A DNA stretch of 10,213 nucleotides from JACCYQ01 sp036675565. Its GTDB lineage: Bacteria; Bacteroidota; Bacteroidia; Chitinophagales; Chitinophagaceae. The position numbers were made by a program, and so were the translations under genes. The notes under the pieces are model-generated. The model saw nothing but the letters and a program-made list of their open reading frames with translations. It made no database searches and was not told where the DNA came from. Positions 8,501 through 10,213 of this stretch are shown one piece after another. Numbering within the stretch: position 1 is the first letter of the stretch; every line of letters begins with the position of its first letter. The stretch covers positions 1-10,213 of the forward strand of contig JAKFER010000078.1 in assembly GCA_036675565.1 (NCBI GenBank), in the 5' to 3' direction.

Positions 8501-9567
8501 AGTTCATCTTTTGCTGTAACATTTAAAAAGGCGCTTACATCTCCCTTTGCCATCCTTTCAGCAGCTTCTTTCAGTTGGTTGATGGAATTAACTATTCCTT
8601 TTACGGTTGCTGTTACAATCACAATAATTAATAGAATTATTAACGCAGCGATAATGGCATTACGCATTACATTGGCATTGGCAAAAGACAGTTCGTCATT
8701 GGCTTTTTGCCCGATAATGCCGATAGAATAGTCTTCAATTTCTTTTAATGAATTGATGCTGCTGGTTGCAACTGACCACCATGTGTCAAAATCGGGTTTG
8801 AAATTAGTAAAGGAAGGGTCATTAAATGCTGAGTCAATGATACCATAGGTTTGTTGAATAAAAGGGCCCTGGTATCTTCTGTCAAAAAAATCCTTGATTT
8901 CAGGAGAGGCGATCTTTTTAAACCGTTGCAGGTTAATGTCGTGTTTTCCCATTACTGAAGCAAAGCTGCCGTAAGCCATGCCGTCAAATTTTCCTGCTGT
9001 TAAAACGCCTCCCAGTTCACCTCTCATCTGCGCCATAAAGTCCTTTGCATATAACAGGAATAAATATTCTTCAAAATAATTTTTGAGCGTAAGATTTTTT
9101 GAATTCCGGAGAATAGTTGAAACCTCCTCTAAAAGATTTGCTTTAAAACCTGTATAAAAAACATCAATCTCAGCAACAGGTTTTACAGCATTCACCTTAG
9201 CCCGCACAGAGAGCAAACTATCCAGATTGGAATAATTTTGGATAGTTCTGTTCTGCTCTTTCAGTATTTTTTCTAAAGAAGAAATGGCCTTATCGGTTGA
9301 CTCCCACTGATCTGACAACGACTCTTTTTCTTTTGTCCCGTTACCGACAAGAAAGCTAAGCGTTAGCGCCCGCTCTTTCTGAAATTCATGGATGACTTTA
9401 GAAATCTCCTGTATTTCCTGCACATCGCCTATTACCTGCTGTGCCGAATTTTTATTGCTTAGTTCCTGCCGGATATTGATCTGTAAGTAATACAAAAGAG
9501 CAAGAAGTGGAATAAGAGAAGCGATGATGAGTTTGTTGCGGATAGAAATGTTTTTAAAAATATTCAT
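5536..9567 (-). CDS. Membrane hybrid histidine kinase: NIT sensor, HAMP, GAF, HisKA, HATPase, three receivers
   Basis: This 1343-residue inner-membrane sensor kinase begins at ATG 9567. TM1 is at about 12-30. The periplasmic part at about 50-295 resembles the NIT (nitrate/nitrite-sensing) family, with Q-K-E-R-A at 63-67 and a D-T-W-W segment near 262. TM2 is at about 303-323, followed by HAMP (320-370), a second HAMP-like segment (369-412), GAF (about 432-572) and an unbroken heptad coiled coil (about 586-663). HisKA has H679 in SHELRTPLN. HATPase shows N795/N799, D841-TGIGIP and GGTGLGLS near 870. REC1 (955-1070) has D1005, S1035 and K1054; REC2 (1078-1195) has D1127, T1157 and K1179, with lysine followed by Thr instead of Pro; REC3 (1223-1341) has D1274, T1304 and K1326. 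There is no HPt domain, so the phosphoryl route onward is unknown. NIT families bind diverse ligands, so nitrate is not established. Confidence 0.95.
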   Translation of the reverse strand: MNIFKNISIRNKLIIASLIPLLALLYYLQINIRQELSNKNSAQQVIGDVQEIQEISKVIHEFQKERALTLSFLVGNGTKEKESLSDQWESTDKAISSLEKILKEQNRTIQNYSNLDSLLSVRAKVNAVKPVAEIDVFYTGFKANLLEEVSTILRNSKNLTLKNYFEEYLFLLYAKDFMAQMRGELGGVLTAGKFDGMAYGSFASVMGKHDINLQRFKKIASPEIKDFFDRRYQGPFIQQTYGIIDSAFNDPSFTNFKPDFDTWWSVATSSINSLKEIEDYSIGIIGQKANDELSFANANVMRNAIIAALIILLIIVIVTATVKGIVNSINQLKEAAERMAKGDVSAFLNVTAKDELGELANSFNEMIGVTKNFSDIADTIGKGDYSPVIKVRSEADTLGLALDKMKNNLQKLSKENATRTWLLTGNSELNDKIRGEKGVKDLAQDVIIYLTTYLKAQIGAVYLQENGELTLAGSYAFQHRKENANSFKNGQGLIGQAALEKKAIVFSEIPDDYIRINSGLGNSIPKSIIVFPFLYEGEVKGVIEIGAAHEFSDLDMQFLDMVGENVAIAFNASESRTKLKELLDETQQQAEELQAQQEELKQSNEELHEKTEMLERSEAELKAQQEELQQTNEELEEKASLLEEQKEKLENAKLDIENKARELEATSRYKSEFLANMSHELRTPLNSILILSQLLSENKSKVLGDKEVEFSKNIYNSGADLLNLINEILDLSKVESGKIELDIAEVPFAEIDTEVNSMFSEVAKNKSIDFTIRHKEGDLKFLTTDKQRLEQILRNLLSNAFKFTPKGGKVTLSIERAASNTSYKNSKLYSVPVIVAISVSDTGIGIPNDKLGIVFEAFQQADGSTKRQYGGTGLGLSISRELANALGGEIHAESEEGKGSRFTLYLPLQFDASVMASVERNVEIKEKKNEHPPKQNQVEKGEVNDDRYNIQENDKVILIMEDDKDFSQALLDFVRDRNYKGIVAAQGNTGLSYARHYKPDAILLDMKLPVMEGTEVLKHLKKDPDLRHVPVQIISGYDRRKEGLDLGAFDFIRKPVSKDDLTNAFDKIEDFVSKKLKKLLIVEDNDMQNKAIRELIGNGDVKSTSAYSGQEAYEMMTKEDYDCVIVDLGLPDMSGFDLLEKIKTDSRLSKVPIIVYTGKDLSKEENARLMKYANTVVLKTANSHERLLDETMLFLHRVESKLPKEKQNIIRKLHKTDEVLRNKKVLVVDDDIRNIYSLTNVLEEEGMNCLTAENGIAAIKMLKENPGIELVLMDVMMPEMDGYEATKEIRGISKFSKLPVIALTAKAMKGDREKCLASGMSDYIAKPVNIDQLLSLMRVWLYR
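7636..7782 (-). repeat. Tandem four-heptad duplication inside the kinase coiled coil
   Basis: Residues 596-616 and 624-644 of the NIT/GAF hybrid kinase are near copies offset by exactly 28 residues (84 bases). Both read A-Q-Q-E-E-L-x-Q-(S/T)-N-E-E-L-x-E-K, and both end in L-E. They lie in a run of about eleven heptads (586-663) with Leu or Ile at the same position in every heptad. The DNA copies have diverged but are still alignable. The segment links GAF to HisKA and is expected to form a parallel dimeric signalling helix. Confidence 0.85.
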
Positions 9568-9806
9568 GGTATAATTCTTAAAGTTTTGCGGTTAATGGGG
9601 GTTATAAACTTCCAGTGTGCCTCCCCCTGTCCGGGAGCTGGCAGCAAGCTGTTCAATGTTGTAAGAGAATGAACCCCTATGCTGTCTGCATGGAAGATTT
9701 TTTCAATGGGGAGTTTACTCAATTGAAGGTACTGTTGCAGTAAAAAATAATCTTCCGGATTATCTTCTACTACCTGCAAACGATAAGTTTTAATTTCTTT
9801 ATTCAT
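9564..9806 (-). pseudogene. Broken receiver-domain gene (internally deleted response regulator remnant)
   Basis: An 80-codon frame starts at ATG 9806, inside the end of the preceding regulator. Residues 1-40 are a good receiver start: a V-V-E-D-N-P-E-D acidic pocket, helix 1, then strand 2 ending K-I-F-H-A. The next residues, D-S-I-G-V-H-S-L-T-T-L-N, match not strand 2 to helix 2 but the segment that follows the phospho-acceptor in related receivers (LPDSxGLxTLxxL). About 30 residues carrying the phospho-acceptor aspartate and helix 2 therefore appear lost in frame. After N-S-L-L-P the sequence no longer resembles a receiver: no switch Thr/Ser and no lysine-proline. The +2 frame there reads G-G-G-T-L-E-V-Y-N-P-H-stop, loosely like a kinase C-terminus, so the parent may have been a longer REC-kinase. 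The frame ends in a 4-base overlap with the next gene. A functional 80-residue protein cannot be excluded. Confidence 0.72.
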
Positions 9807-10213
9807 CACCGTTTTTATTGGGTAATTGCACAATACTTAACCAGAAATCTTCTATTTTATGCACCACTTCCATAAACTTGTCCAGGTCAACGGGTTTGGT
9901 GATATAGCAGTTGGCATGATGTTCATAAGCAAACCTGATATCTTTTTCTGCTGAAGAGGTGGTGAGCATTACAACCGGTATAATTTTAAGCTGCTCATCG
10001 TTTTTCATCGCTACCAGCACTTCCAGGCCACTAAGCCGTGGCATATTAATATCCAGCAGCACCAGGTCGGGTTTTTTTGCATTCGGGTGGTTGTCTTTGC
10101 GCTGCAAAAAATCAAGCGCTTCATCGCCATCCCTGGCTACCGATACCTGGTTGATGATTCTACCATCATGCAGAGCTTCTTTAGCCAGCACTATATCGCC
10201 TTCGTTGTCTTCT
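9799..10213 (-). CDS. Single-domain response regulator, Rcp1-like (5' end cut by window edge)
   Basis: This is a stand-alone receiver domain that should take a phosphoryl group from a histidine kinase and act by protein-protein contact, since there is no output domain. The frame stays open to the window edge: the first visible codons read E-D-N, the acidic pair of a receiver, so only about eight N-terminal residues are missing. An in-frame GTG at 10191 is internal and not the start. In visible-residue numbering, the phospho-acceptor is D54 (LLDINMP), the switch residue T84 (VVMLTTS) and the conserved lysine K106 (YITKPVD). The C-terminal DFWLSIVQLP is typical of the Rcp1/phytochrome-associated family of about 145 residues. 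The stop overlaps the next start by 8 bases. A second regulator of the same family lies at 1416-1853. The cognate kinase is not determined, and may lie outside the window. Confidence 0.93.
   Translation of the reverse strand, partial: EDNEGDIVLAKEALHDGRIINQVSVARDGDEALDFLQRKDNHPNAKKPDLVLLDINMPRLSGLEVLVAMKNDEQLKIIPVVMLTTSSAEKDIRFAYEHHANCYITKPVDLDKFMEVVHKIEDFWLSIVQLPNKNGDE

Noticed and set aside
8650..9420. Assigning nitrate or nitrite as the ligand of the membrane kinase
   Set aside because: The domain resembles the NIT family, but members occur in many receptors with unknown ligands, and no nitrate-metabolism gene is in the window.
9621..9637. CTCCC/GGGAG inverted repeat as a possible terminator
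   Set aside because: Only a five-base stem with a seven-base loop and no T-run after it on the minus strand; it lies inside the broken receiver gene and is followed at once by a coupled start.
1..10213. Search for insertion sequences, CRISPR arrays, tRNA, rRNA or attachment sites
   Set aside because: No transposase-like protein, spaced direct-repeat array, cloverleaf or rRNA segment was seen; coding density leaves no room for them.

Overview
The window is a single, densely packed signal-transduction cluster, all on the minus strand, so transcription runs from about 10213 down to 1. It looks like chromosomal DNA of a Bacteroidota bacterium, perhaps a Chitinophagaceae-type soil or freshwater member. 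The base composition is moderately AT-rich, no start codon has a Shine-Dalgarno sequence in front of it, and the large multi-PAS/multi-receiver kinases are in the style of that phylum. The taxonomic call is inference from style; no marker gene is present.

Layout in the direction of transcription: (1) a 5'-cut single-domain Rcp1-like response regulator (9799-10213); (2) a short broken receiver gene with an apparent internal deletion (9564-9806); (3) a 1343-residue membrane hybrid kinase with a NIT-type periplasmic sensor, two HAMP-like segments, GAF, a long coiled coil, HisKA, HATPase and three receivers (5536-9567); (4) a CheR-type methyltransferase (4676-5491); (5) a receiver-less CheB-type methylesterase (4094-4672); (6) a soluble REC-PAS-PAS-PAS-HisKA-HATPase kinase (1837-4101); (7) a second Rcp1-like response regulator (1416-1853); (8) a REC-PAS-PAS-HisKA kinase that runs off the left edge (1-1404). 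Genes overlap by 4 to 17 bases or are separated by 3, 11 or 44 bases. There is no non-coding stretch above 50 bases and no visible internal promoter or terminator, so this is almost certainly one operon with translational coupling.

Seven intact receiver domains and three histidine kinases sit together with no HPt domain and no DNA-binding, cyclic-di-GMP or other classical output domain. The only enzymes besides the kinases are the CheR/CheB methylation pair, yet no methyl-accepting chemotaxis protein, CheA or CheW is present. A reasonable inference is a chemotaxis-derived adaptation module attached to a hybrid-kinase network. The NIT/HAMP/coiled-coil kinase, encoded directly upstream of cheR, is the most MCP-like protein here and a candidate methylation target, but it has no clean methylation consensus. 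No mobile element, CRISPR array, tRNA or rRNA was seen.
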